Assembly: GCF_036541425.1 (NCBI RefSeq)
Contig: NZ_JAZHFT010000004.1
Coordinates: forward strand, 124,001-188,000
DNA length: 64,000 bases
Direction: 5' to 3'
Source of the DNA: Consotaella aegiceratis
Lineage (GTDB): Bacteria > Pseudomonadota > Alphaproteobacteria > Rhizobiales > Rhizobiaceae
Below the pieces are notes generated by a model, which saw only the letters and a program-made list of their open reading frames with translations, was not told where the DNA came from and did not search any database. Each line of letters begins with the position of its first letter. Position 1 is the first letter of the stretch. Of this stretch, positions 8,828 through 17,807 are shown piece after piece. The translations under genes were made by a program, and so were the position numbers.

Positions 8828-9892
8828 ATGGCGGAGAGCCCGCATGAACTGGCATGCCGTCTTGCTCGGAACGTCGAAGCCGTCTGCCGGTACTATCTTT
8901 CCAGCGGTCGCCGCCAGGGTCGCTACTGGATTGTCGGCGACGTTCACAACACGCCCGGGCGGTCGATGTTCGTCCGGCTGAGCGGGCCAGATTCCGGCCC
9001 CGGCGCAGCCGGTCACTGGACCGATGCCGCCACCGGCGAGCATGGCGATCTCCTCGACATCATCCGCGAGAGCTGCGGCCTCGCCAACTTCGCCGGGGTT
9101 CTGGCAGAAGCGCGCCGCTTTCTCAGCCTGCCGGAACGGACGCCGGAGGCGACGCCGCCGAAGCACGGTGTCACACCCGCACCATCCGGCTCGCGGGAAG
9201 CGGCGCGGCGATTGTTCGCCATGAGCCAGCCGATCGCCAGCACACAGGCCGAGACCTACCTTCGCCGACGCGGCATAACCGCCGTGCGCGAAACCGCCGC
9301 CCTGCGGTTCCATCCACACTGCTTCTATCGGTCGGGCGAACACGAGCCTCTCGAGACATGGCCGGTGATGATCGCCGCCGTCACCGATCTCGCCGGTCAT
9401 CTCACCGGCGTGCACCGCACCTATCTCGATCCCTCGGGCTTCAGCGAGGCGGCGCTCGGCAAGGCGCCGATCGACACACCGCGCCGCGCCATGGGTGATC
9501 TGGCCGGACGCGCCGTCCGCTTCGGTGTGCCCGGCGACGTTGTGGCGGCGGGCGAAGGCATCGAAACGGTGCTGTCGCTGCGCTGCGTCCTGCCCACCAT
9601 GCCGATGGCGGCCGCTCTCTCCTCCGCCCATCTTGCTGCCCTACAATTTCCCGACACGTTGCGCCGGCTCTATCTCGTTCGCGACGATGATCCCGCGGGC
9701 ATCGGCGCCTGCGAAGCGCTCGCCCAGCGAGCCCAAGCGGCCGGAATCGAGGCGTTGACGCTTGTGCCGAGCCTCGGCGACTTCAACGAAGATCTGCATC
9801 ACCTCGGCGTCGATGCGCTCCGGTCCGCGATCCGCGTCCAGCTTGCCCCACAGGACGTCGTGCGCTTCCTGGATCGACCGGTGGTGGCCTGA
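8828..9892 (+). CDS. TOPRIM-domain DNA primase-like protein
   Basis: 354 residues. The N-terminal part (about 1-100) resembles the primase-associated region of ICE/plasmid TOPRIM proteins. The C-terminal TOPRIM domain shows the acidic motifs: GEGIETVLSL (catalytic Glu) at about residue 240, and LVRDDDPAG (DxD metal-binding) at about residue 280. The ATG at 8828 is chosen because CCTTTGGAGGACC supplies a strong Shine-Dalgarno sequence just before it. A start further upstream in frame would reach back into the ParB-like gene. Its expected role is priming or nucleic-acid processing during transfer or plasmid-like replication of the ICE; this is inference from family and context. Confidence 0.8.
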   Translation: MAESPHELACRLARNVEAVCRYYLSSGRRQGRYWIVGDVHNTPGRSMFVRLSGPDSGPGAAGHWTDAATGEHGDLLDIIRESCGLANFAGVLAEARRFLSLPERTPEATPPKHGVTPAPSGSREAARRLFAMSQPIASTQAETYLRRRGITAVRETAALRFHPHCFYRSGEHEPLETWPVMIAAVTDLAGHLTGVHRTYLDPSGFSEAALGKAPIDTPRRAMGDLAGRAVRFGVPGDVVAAGEGIETVLSLRCVLPTMPMAAALSSAHLAALQFPDTLRRLYLVRDDDPAGIGACEALAQRAQAAGIEALTLVPSLGDFNEDLHHLGVDALRSAIRVQLAPQDVVRFLDRPVVA

Positions 9893-10285
9893 CGGAAGGA
9901 TGCGGCGCCTGGGAGGGGCCGGTGTCGCTCTCTTCGTTGCTGATGCTTCCGTTCTCTTTGCGGAGAGCCGCACCCGGGCCTTCCTGAGAGGGCGACCGGA
10001 CGGCAGACGGGAGAGGCCGGCAATGGCTCATGCCGGTTCTTTTCCGCCGGCCCTTCTACGAAGCCGTGGCAGGGCCTTTGCAGCGCGAGGCAAAACAACC
10101 GGCCATCGCCATCCTCCGCTGTCGCTCCGGCCCTTTCGCTCCGTTCCGGCATGATCCTTGTCCAATTCCGAAAGCCTGTCGGCGAGCATGCCGGTCGCTC
10201 CGGGTGCAGGCCCGTCCCGTCCACCGTCTTGCGGCGCCATGGAAGGCCGCGGCGGGCGCGGTCCACGCAAAGACGGGAGCATCCC
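9893..10285. other. intergenic leader with a motif repeated at 16.5 kb
   Basis: 393 bases with no supported gene. A 26-base segment at 10108-10133 matches 24 of 26 bases with 16511-16536, upstream of the DUF736 gene. It may be a shared leader or regulatory element of backbone genes. Several GC-rich inverted repeats are also present. Confidence 0.4.
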
Positions 10286-11212
10286 ATGACGAGCGAAGAC
10301 GACACCTTCGAGCCCCACCACAGCGCATCCCCCACCAGCCACGTCCTCACCGAGCTTCAGCTCTATGGCTTCCGCCCCCTCGAGGACGAACCGGACCCGC
10401 GGCCTCTTCCCGAGGGCAACGCCGTCGCCGGCGCCATCGCCGACATCTTCGACGCTCTGATCGCCACGCTCGGCGAGACGCGCCTCGAACCCGATCTCGA
10501 GGATCTGCTCTGGTCGACGGTCAATCTCTTCCACCGCGCCACCGGTCGCATCGAGCGCGAGCTCGACGGCAACGAGCAGGCGCAGCGCCGCAGCCAGGAG
10601 GAGCAGGACGGCTCCGAGGTAAAGTCGGTCGAGCTGGAGCGCCTGACGGCCGAGGGCCAGACGCTGGTCGAGCGCCGAAACGCCTTCGAGCTGATGCGCG
10701 ACCAGGCCGCCGAGCACTTCGAGCGCCACACCGGCTCATCCTGGCGTCCGCGCACCGGCTCCATGGTCAACCACAAGGCGCTCACCTCCGCGATGATCGA
10801 CAGCCGCGACTTCCTCGCCGCGACGAAGCGGACCGAAACGCAAGTGCTCCTGCCGCCGGGACCGAAGGTCGCCGTCACCGGCGGTCTCGACTTCAACGAC
10901 CACCGGCTGATCTGGGAAAAGCTCGACCAGGTCCGCGTCAAGCACCCCGACATGGTGCTGATGCATGGCGGCTCGCCCAAGGGCGCCGAACGGATCGCCG
11001 CCCGCTGGGCCGATCACCGCAACGTCCCGCAGATCGCCTTCAAGCCGGACTGGACCCGCCACGGCAAGGCAGCCCCCTTCAAGCGCAACGACCAGATACT
11101 GGAGGTGCTGCCGATCGGCGTCATCGTCTTTCCGGGCAGCGGCATCCAGGCCAACCTCGCCGACAAGGCTCGCAAGCTCGGCATTCCCGTCTGGCAGTTT
11201 GGCGGCGCGTGA
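10286..11212 (+). CDS. DUF2493 (SLOG-like) domain protein
   Basis: 308 residues. The C-terminal 110 residues form a DUF2493 domain: VAVTGGLDFNDHRLI opens a Rossmann-like fold, followed by VLMHGGSPKGAERIAARWA and VIVFPGSGIQANLADKA. This domain belongs to the SLOG superfamily of predicted nucleotide- or ligand-binding proteins. The N-terminal two thirds (about 1-195) are helical, charged and not recognised. The start at 10286 is preceded by GACGGGAGCATCCC. It is a standard member of the rhizobial ICE backbone; its biochemical role is unknown. The next backbone gene (DUF736) is displaced about 5.4 kb downstream by cargo. Confidence 0.75.
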   Translation: MTSEDDTFEPHHSASPTSHVLTELQLYGFRPLEDEPDPRPLPEGNAVAGAIADIFDALIATLGETRLEPDLEDLLWSTVNLFHRATGRIERELDGNEQAQRRSQEEQDGSEVKSVELERLTAEGQTLVERRNAFELMRDQAAEHFERHTGSSWRPRTGSMVNHKALTSAMIDSRDFLAATKRTETQVLLPPGPKVAVTGGLDFNDHRLIWEKLDQVRVKHPDMVLMHGGSPKGAERIAARWADHRNVPQIAFKPDWTRHGKAAPFKRNDQILEVLPIGVIVFPGSGIQANLADKARKLGIPVWQFGGA

Positions 11213-11220
11213 ACGCCGCT

Positions 11221-11796
11221 TCAGCCGAGCATCTCCGCCTTGAACAGCGAGCGGCGGTCGATGATCTCGCCCGACACCATGAAGACGCCGTCACCGGTGT
11301 AGTGCAGCGTCTCGGGATGCTCGGGCGATGGCGCAACATGCGCCTTCACCACCTCGAAGATGAAGAAGTTGTAGCGCTCGACCAGCGCGTCGTCATGAAG
11401 CCGGCATTCGAAGTTCGCGTGGCACTCGCCGATCAGCGGCGCGCCGACCTCCGACGCTTCCTGCGCCGTCAGCCCGAACTCGGCGAACTTGTCGATCGTC
11501 GCGCCGGTGGTGTTGCCGATGCCAGCCACCGTATCGGTCAGCGCCGTCGTCGGCAGGTTGATCACGCACTCGCCGCTCTCGCGGATCATGCGGAAGCTGT
11601 GGTTGCCGCCCGAAATCATCAGCCCCGCAAGCGAGGGCGAGAACTCCAACACCGTGTGCCAGCCGAGCGTCATGATGTTGGTCTTGTCCCGCCACTTCGA
11701 CGAGACCAACACGATCGGCCCCGGCTCCAGGTAGCGGCGCACCTGGCTCACTGGAAAATCGCGCTTTTTGAGGATCTTGATCATCTCTCTACCCAT
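11221..11796 (-). CDS. flavin reductase-like FMN-binding protein
   Basis: 191 residues matching the flavin reductase-like, split-barrel FMN-binding family. The GPIVLVSSKWRDKTNIMTLGW block at the N-terminus is the usual FMN-contacting strand, followed by ISGGNHSFRMIRESGECVINLP. An internal Met (MIKILKKRD) four codons in is an equally possible start. It lies opposite to the backbone genes and is bounded by DUF2493 and the defence genes, so it is cargo. The partner oxygenase, if any, is not adjacent; the FAD monooxygenase at 30.4 kb is an internal-flavin type and need not use it. Confidence 0.8.
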   Translation of the reverse strand: MGREMIKILKKRDFPVSQVRRYLEPGPIVLVSSKWRDKTNIMTLGWHTVLEFSPSLAGLMISGGNHSFRMIRESGECVINLPTTALTDTVAGIGNTTGATIDKFAEFGLTAQEASEVGAPLIGECHANFECRLHDDALVERYNFFIFEVVKAHVAPSPEHPETLHYTGDGVFMVSGEIIDRRSLFKAEMLG

Positions 11797-12116
11797 CTCG
11801 GTTGAAAGCGTCGGTCGCCGATCGAACTGCGCTCAGATGGCGATTTCATGCCGGGGGCCTGCTGCGGGCGGGAGGCGAGCGTTCTTCCAGCCTCGGGATA
11901 TCCGGATAGCGCCCATGCAGGTCGTAGGGCCCCCAAATCCGCTTGCCCAAAAGCTGCCCTTCATGCAGATGGCTGCTCAGATGCTTCCAAATGGGTGCAT
12001 CAGACGCGGAACAGCCAAACAGTGGCCGAGCGCTCTCGCTCAGATGCCACCAAAACGGGTATTCTGCCTAGCATTGCGTTCCCGATAATCCTAAGCTGTG
12101 GGGTGGAGTGGGGTGA
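11797..12116. other. intergenic region before the Gabija genes
   Basis: 320 bases between divergent genes, presumably holding both promoters. I see no confident -35/-10 pair, RNA or repeat. GTGGGGTGAATG directly precedes the next start codon. Confidence 0.4.
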
Positions 12117-14162
12117 ATGATTAAGCTTGCGAATATTCGGGTCGAGGGGTTTCGACTTCTTGAAAATATCGAAGTCTCGGTTGAGCCGACCTCGACAGTG
12201 ATTGTCGGCCGCAACAATAGCGGAAAAACTTCCCTTACCGAGCTCTTCGAGAAATTTCTGGGCGAGCCCGCTGGGCAGTTTAGGCTGGAAGATTTCGCGT
12301 CTGCCATCCGACCGAAATTCATCGCGGCCAAAGCGCTCCGCGATGCCGGGGGAACCTCGGAGGACGTGCTGGCCGCCCTTCCCAAGATCGCGCTCCAGTT
12401 GACCTTCAGCTATGGCGCAGGGGGTGAGGATCTTGGTCCGTTATCGCCCTTCATAATTGATCTCGACCCAGACTGCACGACAGCAATAGCGCGCGTCGAA
12501 TATGCGGCTTCCCCCAAAAGCCTCGCCAGATTGCTAGACATCCCATCGGCGGAAGAAGGCATCGATCAGAACCACGCGCTATTTCGGCATCTGCGCGACG
12601 CAATCGCTAGTGGCTATGCGGTCAAGGCGTCGGCGATCGACCCGACCGATGCGTCGAACAGGCGAGAGTTCGACACGCTCGCTCCGCTGCTCGCGCTGAT
12701 CCAAACCGGCTTTGTGAAGGCGCAGCGCACGCTCGACGTAAGCAAGCGAGGGGACGCCGACGTAATCGGCAAGATTCTCAGCAAGCTGTTCCGAACTGCG
12801 AACGCACTGGGCTCATCGGAAGAAGACCAAAAGATCGCCAACCAGATCAAAGCATCCGTCGCTCAACTCGAGCAGTCGATGCAGGGCGATTTCGACAACC
12901 AGCTGAAAGGCTTGCTGCCAGCGCTCAACGCGTTCGGCTTTCCGAGTCTCAATGACACCCAGCTCCAGCCGCAGACAGCCATAAATGCGGAGGATCTGCT
13001 CAAGGAGAATACGCGCATCCTATATACCGGCGCGGATGGCGTGCACCTGCCTGAGGGCTACAACGGGCTGGGAACACGGAACCTAATCTATATTCTGCTC
13101 CAGCTGGAAACCTTGCACAAAACCTACCGCGGGACGACCTCCCGGCCCGGCACGCATCTCGTGTTCATTGAGGAGCCCGAAGCCCATCTCCATCCCCAAA
13201 TGCAGGAAGTCTTCATAGCACAGCTCAAGGAGGCCATCGCGACCCTTTCAAGGAAATATCGAGACGAGCCGGTGTGGCAGGTCCAGTTCATCATCTCGAC
13301 CCACTCGTCGCACCTCGCCAATGCGACGGAATTCACAGCAATCCGCTATTTCCTTAATGAGCAGACGCAGAATGTTGGCGTCCGGCGCACCCGGGTCAAG
13401 GATTTCCGGAGAGGTGCGGAAACGATCAGCCCAGAGGATCAGAAATTTCTTCACCAGTATATGACGCTGACTAAGTGTGACCTGTATTTCGCAGACAAGG
13501 CCATTCTGGTTGAAGGCGCCACTGAGCGTATCCTCATGCCCCGCATTATCAAGTCTGTTGATGCCGGGCTCCAGGACCAGGCCAAGCTCTCGCGACAATA
13601 TATTACGACAATGGAAGTGGGCGGAGCTTACGCGCAAATATTCTATCCGCTGCTCGAGTTTCTTGAGCTAAAGGCGCTAGTAATTACCGACATCGATTCC
13701 GTGAGGCTCGTTGGCGAGAAATACAAGAAATGCCCCTGCGCCGCGGGAGAGCGTACGTCAAACAGCGCGATCAAGGCCTGGTTCGAAGACAATACAATCT
13801 CGATTGTCGCGCTGCGTGCGAAGACGACCGCAGAAAAAACCAAGCGCTTCGTCCGTATCGCATATCAGATGCCGGAAGATGGCTCCGAGCATTGCGCGCG
13901 CAGCTACGAGGATGCGCTGATCCTCGCGAACCTTCAGTTGTTCCAGATTCCGGACGACGATGCTGCTGCAACGAGTGCTTGGGAAACCGCAAAGGGATTC
14001 GGCAAGTCGGAGCAGGCGATCAAATACGCCATCATGCAGGAGGACTGGAACGTCCCGAAATACATCAAAGAAGGGCTCCGCTGGTTGTCCGAACCGCCTC
14101 CGCCGCCTGATGCGCCGCCGCCGCTCACGCCTGGAGATGGCACGGGAGTGACGTCAGCATGA
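12117..14162 (+). CDS. gajA: Gabija-type OLD-family ATPase/TOPRIM nuclease (GajA-like)
   Basis: 681 residues. The ABC/SMC-like ATPase N-domain has Walker A GRNNSGKT at residues 31-38, a Walker B-like block FIEEPEAHLHP near 350, and the switch His motif IISTHSSHL near 390. A C-terminal TOPRIM nuclease follows, with ILVEGATER (Glu) near 462 and VITDIDSV (acidic pair) near 521. This is the class 2 OLD architecture. The next gene is a UvrD-like helicase overlapping by 4 bases, which defines the Gabija anti-phage pair. In studied systems GajA is a sequence-specific DNA-nicking endonuclease restrained by nucleotides and active when phage depletes them. It is longer than Bacillus GajA (about 580) and ends in a proline-rich tail. 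GC is lower than in the backbone. Confidence 0.85.
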   Translation: MIKLANIRVEGFRLLENIEVSVEPTSTVIVGRNNSGKTSLTELFEKFLGEPAGQFRLEDFASAIRPKFIAAKALRDAGGTSEDVLAALPKIALQLTFSYGAGGEDLGPLSPFIIDLDPDCTTAIARVEYAASPKSLARLLDIPSAEEGIDQNHALFRHLRDAIASGYAVKASAIDPTDASNRREFDTLAPLLALIQTGFVKAQRTLDVSKRGDADVIGKILSKLFRTANALGSSEEDQKIANQIKASVAQLEQSMQGDFDNQLKGLLPALNAFGFPSLNDTQLQPQTAINAEDLLKENTRILYTGADGVHLPEGYNGLGTRNLIYILLQLETLHKTYRGTTSRPGTHLVFIEEPEAHLHPQMQEVFIAQLKEAIATLSRKYRDEPVWQVQFIISTHSSHLANATEFTAIRYFLNEQTQNVGVRRTRVKDFRRGAETISPEDQKFLHQYMTLTKCDLYFADKAILVEGATERILMPRIIKSVDAGLQDQAKLSRQYITTMEVGGAYAQIFYPLLEFLELKALVITDIDSVRLVGEKYKKCPCAAGERTSNSAIKAWFEDNTISIVALRAKTTAEKTKRFVRIAYQMPEDGSEHCARSYEDALILANLQLFQIPDDDAAATSAWETAKGFGKSEQAIKYAIMQEDWNVPKYIKEGLRWLSEPPPPPDAPPPLTPGDGTGVTSA

Positions 14163-15901
14163 ACAGCAGAAGATCGCCTGCGGTGATTGCGGCTGAGGCG
14201 GCCCAAGCCAAGCTTGAAGCCTGCCTCGTCGCAGGATCCAATTTTCGACTTGAGGCTGGGGCCGGTGCCGGCAAGACCTATTCGCTCGTGGCCGCGCTTA
14301 GGAATATCATCGCGGAAAAAGGGCAAGCACTGATGCATGCTGGCCAGCATGTCGCATGCATTACTTATACCGAAGTGGCGCGAAAGGAGATCGCGAGCGA
14401 AATAGAGGAACATCCGGCAATCCTGGTGGATACCGTCCATGGGTTTGGTTGGTCGTTCATTTCTCGATTCCAGAAGACCTTGCTCGAGCTGATAGCCAAT
14501 ACAGCCGATGAAAAACGGCGAAAGCTTATAGAGGACGCCGGCGGAATCCATAGTCAGCGGGTTGAATATGACCTCGGCTATTTCGGAATCGATGAGACCC
14601 GGATCAAATTGCACCATGATGACGTGCCAGCCTTTCTCGCCGCGATGCTAGCCAATTCAAAATTCCAGCGAATATTCACAAGCCTGTATCCGATTCTTTT
14701 CATAGACGAATATCAGGACACGGATTCACGCGTGATGGCCGCCCTTTCGGAGCATTTCTTCGCACCGAAGATTGGCCCCATCACCGGGCTGTTTGGCGAT
14801 CACTGGCAAACGATCTACCGGAAGGACTATGAGCTGGTGAAGTTTCCTCACGTCGAGGGCATCGACAAGGGTTCGAACTTTCGATCGGTGCAGGCTATAG
14901 TCGATGTTCTGAACCGTCTGCGCCCGGAGCTGAAACAGGAGGTGGATGATCCCGACGCGATAGGCGAAGCGCGCTTTTTTCATTGCAATGCATTTGCCGG
15001 AGCGCGTGTCGATAGCCGTAACGGTAAGCAGGAACTACCCGAGGCCGCGCTCAGCCAGGCGATTGAGCAAGTTGAACAGATCCTGCGCGCAGATGGTTGG
15101 GGATTTCGGCCCGAGGACACCAAGATCCTGATGCTAACGCACAATGCGATCGCAGCGGAAAGGGGCTATCCGACGCTTGCTAGTATCTATGATCAGAAAG
15201 ACGATCTTGTGAAGAAGCAGGACGTGGCGATTGCGTTCCTCATCGACAAGGTTGAGCCAATCTGTGAAGCCTATGCGGCGGGAAATCATGGTCTGATGTT
15301 CGCCCTGATGGGTGGCATCCCGACGATCCGGAAGATGGCCGACAAAGCGAGCTGGCGCGAGGATATGGATCGGTTAATGAAGCTTCGCGCGAATGGCTCA
15401 GTCGGTCAGATTATCGACCACCTCAAGGTGACCAAGCGTCCACGGCTGCCGGATCGCGTCGCATCGCGAGAAGAGGATATCGGGCGCCTCGGTCCGGAGG
15501 TTACAGAGGGCGAACCGAATTCGCTAACGCGCCATCGCCGTTTGCGCGAAGTGGCTTTCGGCGAGATCCTCGCGCTAGCTGAGTTCATCAACGGCTTCAC
15601 ACCCTTTGCGACACAGCATAGCGTCAAAGGTGCGGAATTTGCTGACGTGCTGGTCATTCTGAGTGGTGGCTGGAACCACTACAACTGGCCGAAATTCCTT
15701 GAGCTGTTTGCGACTGGGAAAATCGGGGCTAAGGAGGAAGGCAGTTATTGTCGGGCTCGCAATCTTTTCTACGTAGCTATATCGCGACCGAAAAAACGAT
15801 TGGCCGTGCTTGCCACTCAAGCCCTGAACGAACCGGCGATGGCGACGGTTGAGAAGCTGTTCGGTGTTGATCATGTCGTTGCCGTGCAGTTCGACAGCTG
15901 A
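14159..15901 (+). CDS. gajB: Gabija-type UvrD-like helicase (GajB-like)
   Basis: 580 residues of superfamily 1 helicase type. Walker A is GAGAGKT (residues 34-40). The Walker B block ILFIDEYQDTD is near residue 180. QHSVKGAEFADVLVI (motif V region) lies near 486, and motif VI FYVAISRPKKRLAVL near 536. The ATG overlaps the stop of the GajA-like gene (ATGA), so the two are co-translated. GajB is thought to sense or process DNA ends and to form a supramolecular complex with GajA. The pair sits between DUF2493 and DUF736 of the ICE backbone, a natural cargo slot. Confidence 0.85.
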   Translation: MNSRRSPAVIAAEAAQAKLEACLVAGSNFRLEAGAGAGKTYSLVAALRNIIAEKGQALMHAGQHVACITYTEVARKEIASEIEEHPAILVDTVHGFGWSFISRFQKTLLELIANTADEKRRKLIEDAGGIHSQRVEYDLGYFGIDETRIKLHHDDVPAFLAAMLANSKFQRIFTSLYPILFIDEYQDTDSRVMAALSEHFFAPKIGPITGLFGDHWQTIYRKDYELVKFPHVEGIDKGSNFRSVQAIVDVLNRLRPELKQEVDDPDAIGEARFFHCNAFAGARVDSRNGKQELPEAALSQAIEQVEQILRADGWGFRPEDTKILMLTHNAIAAERGYPTLASIYDQKDDLVKKQDVAIAFLIDKVEPICEAYAAGNHGLMFALMGGIPTIRKMADKASWREDMDRLMKLRANGSVGQIIDHLKVTKRPRLPDRVASREEDIGRLGPEVTEGEPNSLTRHRRLREVAFGEILALAEFINGFTPFATQHSVKGAEFADVLVILSGGWNHYNWPKFLELFATGKIGAKEEGSYCRARNLFYVAISRPKKRLAVLATQALNEPAMATVEKLFGVDHVVAVQFDS

Positions 15902-16632
15902 GGTAATGCATGCTCGAATATGTTCCCGGGAAGCCGCTTGAGCTTGCTCTGTCGCAAACGCGCCAACCAGGTCACAATGAAGCCAACTTAGCCCGTGTCC
16001 GTTTCGGCTTAGTTTTGCCAGAAACCGGCCAGTCCGCTTTCGGCCCGTTGCTGGCGATTTCATGCGAGATGGGGATCTGCAGGACTGGCTCCTCCCAGCG
16101 ATCCGATGCCGTCGATTACGACGCCCATGAGGGCAGTGGCAGAGCGTCTTGAATGCATCGTCGTCCTGATTCGGCCGCTTGTGCGTCCGATTGTCACTCG
16201 TGATGCGCGGCTTTTTTAATGCAGTTCGGGCAAGTCGAGGGCAAGTCCACAACCGAGGTCCTCTCGTTCTGCCGGCTTGTCACCTCCTCGCCTGCCGTGA
16301 CGTCTCCATTGATGCTCCTGCAGATCGAACGCTCCCGGACGGCCTCTTCAATGGGCTGATCTGGCCGAAGGCCGGCTGCGCCTCGATCGTCTGGGCCGCA
16401 ATGGCACCAACCAACTTTCTTCCCCTGCCGGATCCTCACCCCTCGCGGCAAGCCCGCGTGGGGCCCCGAGGACGCCGTCATTCCTCGCGGAACAAGAAAG
16501 CCGTCCGGCTGCCATCCTCCGCTGCCGCTGCGGCCCGCAAGCGGATGCGGCGCCGATCGCCTTCGGCCCGTCGATCGCCATCGAGGCCGCTGGGGTAGCG
16601 GGCTCGAAGACAAGAGATCAAGGAGAACCACC
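15902..16632. other. long intergenic region between Gabija and DUF736
   Basis: 731 bases. Open frames here are short, lack ribosome binding sites and resemble nothing I know. The left half looks like degraded cargo. The right half (from about 16350) looks like backbone leader sequence and contains the 26-base motif (16511-16536) shared with 10108-10133. AAGGAGAACC directly precedes the DUF736 start. Confidence 0.45.
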
Positions 16633-16959
16633 ATGGCGACCATCGGCACCTTCAAGAAGACCGGCGACAACGAGTTCACCGGCGCAATCGTCACCCTTGC
16701 CGTCCAGGCCAAGAACGTCCGCATCGTTCCCGAGGCGCGCACCACCAGCGACAACGCCCCCAGCCACCGCGTCTACGCAGGACGAGTGGAAATCGGGGCC
16801 GCGTGGGCCAAGCGCTCCAGCGAGGGCCGCGACTATCTCGGTCTCAAGCTCGACGATCCGAGCTTCGCCGCTCCGATCTTTGCCAACCTCTTCGACGACG
16901 AGAACGGCGACGGATACAGTCTGATCTGGTCCCGCCCGAGCCGCCGCACCGGCGACTAA
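16633..16959 (+). CDS. DUF736 family protein
   Basis: 108 residues, essentially a complete DUF736 protein. It opens with IGTFKKTGDNEFTGAIVTL, has the middle block VEIGAAWAKRS, and ends in YSLIWSRPSRR. The family is small, beta-rich and nearly confined to plasmids and ICEs of Alphaproteobacteria; its function is unknown. The start is supported by AAGGAGAACCACC. It marks the return to ICE backbone after the Gabija cargo and stands just before the regulatory cluster. Confidence 0.9.
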   Translation: MATIGTFKKTGDNEFTGAIVTLAVQAKNVRIVPEARTTSDNAPSHRVYAGRVEIGAAWAKRSSEGRDYLGLKLDDPSFAAPIFANLFDDENGDGYSLIWSRPSRRTGD

Positions 16960-17024
16960 CGGGCCGGGCTTCCTGGTCGGCTCCGGCCGGCCAGGGAGCT
17001 TTCACAGCGCTACGGAATGAAGCG

Positions 17025-17255
17025 TCAGCGATCGTCCTCATCGTCCGGCTGGACCAGATCGACATGGCTGACGCCCAAAGCCTGGGCGAGCTCGTAGAGC
17101 GTAATGATCGTCGGATTGCGTCGCCCGCGCTCCAGGCCGCTGAGATACTGCTGGCTGAAGCCGGAGCGCGCCTCGACATCCTCCTGCGTCAGGCCCTGAG
17201 CCCGACGCAGTCGGGCGAAGTTCCGGCCGACCAGCTTGCGCATATCCATGCGCAA
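17025..17255 (-). CDS. XRE-family repressor (QseC-like)
   Basis: 76 residues, nearly all a helix-turn-helix domain of the XRE type (ARLRRAQGLTQEDVEARSG, then QQYLSGLERGRRNPTI). It is divergent from a small DUF2285 gene, with an AT-rich promoter region between them. In the symbiosis-island ICEs the same pair is qseC (repressor) and qseM (antiactivator), where QseC sets a bistable switch that limits transfer to a few cells. The name is by analogy of size, fold and arrangement. Two starts (M1, or M3 at MDMRK) are possible. Confidence 0.75.
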   Translation of the reverse strand: MRMDMRKLVGRNFARLRRAQGLTQEDVEARSGFSQQYLSGLERGRRNPTIITLYELAQALGVSHVDLVQPDDEDDR

Positions 17256-17266
17256 GGCGTGCCGCG

Positions 17267-17296
17267 TTTACATACTATGAGTTTATCAACTATAGT
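17267..17296 (+). promoter_or_regulatory. promoter/operator region between XRE and DUF2285 genes
   Basis: TTTACA (17267-17272) and TATAGT (17291-17296) with an 18-base spacer make a plausible sigma-70 promoter reading toward the DUF2285 gene. The -10 lies within the palindrome ACTATAGT (17289-17296), and a related ACTAT half is at 17274. The spot is an AT-rich island in GC-rich DNA, consistent with an operator for the XRE protein. This is inference from sequence only. Confidence 0.5.
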
Positions 17297-17422
17297 GCGT
17301 ATTCAACAGTCCGATGCGGGCGACGGGACCAAGCGCCGCGATCTGGCGCCGCTTCAATCCTTCTGCCGATCCCGTCGCCGTGCTATCGCACCGCCGACGC
17401 TGGAGCCTCTGCGAGGGCCGCC

Positions 17423-17686
17423 ATGATCACTTCGCCATTGCACGACGCGCCGCCTGAGAGCGACGGACTGACCGACTACGACCGCGCGCATGTAAAACTC
17501 TACGTGCGGCTTCTCGACGCGGCGGCCGACGATGCCGGCTGGCAGGAGGTGGCTGCCATGCTGTTCGGGCTCGATCCGGCGCAGGAGCCGGAGCGCGCAA
17601 GGCAGGTGTATGAGGCCCATCTCGCCCGCGCGCGATGGATGAGCACGACCGGCTATCGGTTTCTCGCCCGCGAAGAGCAGTCCTGA
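17423..17686 (+). CDS. small DUF2285 protein (QseM-like antiactivator)
   Basis: 87 residues resembling stand-alone DUF2285 proteins: LTDYDRAHVKLYVRLLDA, GWQEVAAMLFGLDP, then an arginine-rich helix ending near WMSTTGYRFLA. DUF2285 is a helix-turn-helix variant used both in the ICE activator FseA and in its antiactivator QseM. The size, the divergent XRE neighbour and the position just upstream of an FseA-like gene all match QseM. Expected role: bind and inhibit the activator (and TraR where present), keeping the ICE integrated. No TraR/TraI genes are in this window. Confidence 0.75.
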   Translation: MITSPLHDAPPESDGLTDYDRAHVKLYVRLLDAAADDAGWQEVAAMLFGLDPAQEPERARQVYEAHLARARWMSTTGYRFLAREEQS

Positions 17687-17807
17687 TCGCACCTCGTGAT
17701 GCCGGCGCCGCATCGGGTGATGCCGGCAGGCGGACTTCCCAAGCACAATCGGAGCGGGAATCTTTCATGGCATCAGCAGCCGCGCGTTTTGCGGCAAGGA
17801 GGATGCC

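Noticed and set aside
15910..16152. 80-codon frame after gajB as a third Gabija gene
   Set aside because: No ribosome binding site, no domain, and Gabija needs only two genes.
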